Positions 5,428-6,314 of a stretch of DNA of 6,314 nucleotides are shown here, in pieces. Position numbers and translations under genes: made by a program. The notes below the pieces were generated by a model. It searched no databases and was not told the origin of the DNA. It saw only the letters and a list, made by a program, of their open reading frames with translations. Position 1 is the stretch's first letter. The number at the start of each line of letters is the position of its first letter. Origin of the DNA: Rhodoferax sp. (GTDB lineage: Bacteria; Pseudomonadota; Gammaproteobacteria; Burkholderiales; Burkholderiaceae_C). The stretch spans positions 1 to 6,314 of the forward strand of contig JAQTSL010000223.1 of NCBI GenBank assembly GCA_028711355.1, written 5' to 3'.

Positions 5428-5443
5428 TGTTACCTATCCAACA
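5428..5443 (+). promoter_or_regulatory. Proximal NifA upstream activator sequence
   Basis: Exact TGT-N10-ACA, centred about 134 bases before the start site predicted from the sigma-54 promoter at 5544-5559. This is the usual distance for a NifA site acting through DNA looping. Confidence 0.75.
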
Positions 5444-5543
5444 TGCCGGTTAGCAAGCCAGGACCCGGCAGGACGCTGCGATTGCGGACCCAAGCAAGGC
5501 GATCACCAAATCCCTTGGCGATGATCAGTCCAAAACAAGCCTC

Positions 5544-5559
5544 TGGCACGAAACTGGCT
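5544..5559 (+). promoter_or_regulatory. Sigma-54 (-24/-12) promoter of the nifX-like/nifQ operon
   Basis: TGGCACGAAACTGGCT matches consensus TGGCACG-N4-TTGCW at every defined position but one (G for T). GG (5545-5546) and GC (5557-5558) are exactly 10 bases apart. The start site is expected near 5570, leaving a leader of about 28 bases before ATG 5598. The remainder of the 229-base gap (5369-5597) shows no gene and no clear terminator. Confidence 0.85.
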
Positions 5560-5597
5560 TGGCGCTTCATGGATTCACTTCACCCGGGTCAAGAATC

Positions 5598-5984
5598 ATG
5601 AAAATTGCCATCGCCGCCAAGGACAACTGGACGCAGGTCAGCGGCCACGCCGGTCAAACCCGTGACTGGCTGCTGTTTGACTGTCAACCCGGCTTACCCT
5701 TGCCCGAGCCGCAGCGTATCGAGCTCAGCAAGGAGCAGTTGCCGCACCACTTCAAGGACGACGGCCCGCACCCGCTGCACGGCGTGGAGGTGCTGATTGC
5801 TGCCAGCGCGGGCGACGGCTATATCCGCCACATGGAGAAGTGGGGCGCCCAGGTGCTGCTGACCGGCGAGACCGATCCGCTCACCGCGCTGCGCAAGATC
5901 ATCGCCGGTGAGGCCCTGGCCGACACGCGCTTTGACATCACTACGGCGCTGTGCAAACTGCGCGACTTGTTTTCAAAACACTGA
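5598..5984 (+). CDS. NifX/NafY/NifB C-terminal-domain protein (Mo-Fe cluster binding)
   Basis: A 128-aa stand-alone domain of the dinitrogenase iron-molybdenum cofactor family. NifX, NafY and VnfX of this family bind NifB-co or FeMo-co and hand it on during nitrogenase maturation; the same domain ends NifB. Visible are the opening MKIAIAAKDNWTQVSGHAG (1-19), a His-rich patch PHHFKDDGPHPLHG (49-62), the core VEVLIAASAGDGYIRHMEKWG (in part 63-83) and the end of the fold LLTGETDPLTAL. His17, the 50-61 histidines and Cys29 are candidate cluster ligands, which is inference. ATG 5598 is the start because the sigma-54 start site is predicted near 5570; the Shine-Dalgarno is weak. The stop is one base before the nifQ ATG. 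It is not certain to be orthologous to nifX itself, since it sits beside nifQ rather than nifEN, so no symbol is given. Confidence 0.88.
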   Translation: MKIAIAAKDNWTQVSGHAGQTRDWLLFDCQPGLPLPEPQRIELSKEQLPHHFKDDGPHPLHGVEVLIAASAGDGYIRHMEKWGAQVLLTGETDPLTALRKIIAGEALADTRFDITTALCKLRDLFSKH

Positions 5985-5985
5985 C

Positions 5986-6314
5986 ATGAATCCGTCACAC
6001 GACTGCCGCAGCCTGCTGATGGCTGAGTTGCTGAACCGACCTGCCACAGCGCCAGCGGTGGCTGACCCCTTGCGCCCGGTGCTGGCCAGCTTGCTGACGG
6101 GGCGGTCGCTGAATCAAGGTGTGTTAACTGCCACGTTGGGCTTGAGTGTGCAGGCTTTTCAAATCCTGTGGCACGACTACTTTCCCGGTGAGCACCTGGC
6201 CCTGCAAAACGGCCCTGGTGAAGGCATTGCCGAGCTGGAAGACCTGTTGAATTTGCTGTTGGAATACCGCGCCGGTCAGCGCGAGTCTGAAGTCTGGCTG
6301 GCCCAGATCGTGGC
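5986..6314 (+). CDS. nifQ: Nitrogen fixation protein NifQ, 5' part
   Basis: The first 109 residues of a protein that runs out of the window with the frame open. NifQ is a molybdenum-iron-sulfur protein that supplies molybdenum for FeMo-co synthesis on NifEN/NifH. Evidence is the NifQ-like N-terminal layout: a variable start, then LGLSVQAFQILWHDYFPGEH (in part), an acidic ELEDLLNLLLEYRAG stretch and WLAQIV at the edge. The diagnostic cysteine cluster lies in the missing C-terminal half, so the call also leans on context. The ATG 5986 follows the preceding TGA by one base and has no Shine-Dalgarno, so translation is probably coupled to the nifX-like gene and transcription comes from the promoter at 5544-5559. 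Confidence 0.85.
   Translation, partial: MNPSHDCRSLLMAELLNRPATAPAVADPLRPVLASLLTGRSLNQGVLTATLGLSVQAFQILWHDYFPGEHLALQNGPGEGIAELEDLLNLLLEYRAGQRESEVWLAQIV

Noticed and set aside
5365..5601. 78-codon ORF across the second intergenic region
   Set aside because: It overlaps both NifA sites and the sigma-54 promoter, and its translation resembles no protein family.
1..6314. CRISPR array, tRNA, rRNA, transposase or attachment site
   Set aside because: No regularly spaced repeats, RNA gene signatures or transposase motifs were seen anywhere in the window.

Overview
The window looks like a nitrogen-fixing betaproteobacterium, most likely a Comamonadaceae member such as Rhodoferax. This rests on the GC-rich codon use, the gene content, and a short repeat (about 1282-1340) that resembles, from memory, an interspersed repeat common in that family. 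No database search was possible, so the taxon is an inference. All confident genes are on the + strand.

Left part (1-2196): a compact catabolic or housekeeping cluster. It holds the 3' part of HMG-CoA lyase (mvaB), a YbaK-type tRNA-editing-domain protein, a small DUF1289 cysteine protein whose N-terminus is encoded by the repeat, and a 2-hydroxychromene-2-carboxylate isomerase / DsbA-like protein. Genes overlap or lie a few bases apart. A hairpin at 2198-2239 closes the cluster. A 52-codon orphan BrnA-like ORF (2277-2435) sits at the border.

Middle part (2436-5368): a probable nitrogenase-control operon. The 253-bp intergenic region carries a NifA-type upstream activator sequence (TGT-N10-ACA, 2504-2519) and a sigma-54 -24/-12 promoter (2612-2627), correctly spaced. 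Downstream are a 202-aa protein I do not recognise (2689-3297), draT (ADP-ribosylates nitrogenase reductase), draG (removes the ADP-ribose) and an FmdB-type zinc-ribbon protein, with gaps of 21, -8 and 15 bases.

Right part (5369-6314): a second intergenic region with two NifA-type sites (5385-5400 and 5428-5443) and a near-consensus sigma-54 promoter (5544-5559) drives a NifX/NifB-C-terminal-domain protein and nifQ, which is cut by the window end. Both concern FeMo-cofactor and molybdenum handling.

Taken together, the right two thirds is a piece of a nif island in which FeMo-co supply genes and the post-translational nitrogenase switch appear to be under the same NifA/sigma-54 control. The most interesting item is the unrecognised first gene of the draTG operon. 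It is read in the same frame as draT, separated from it by one amber codon and seven sense codons.
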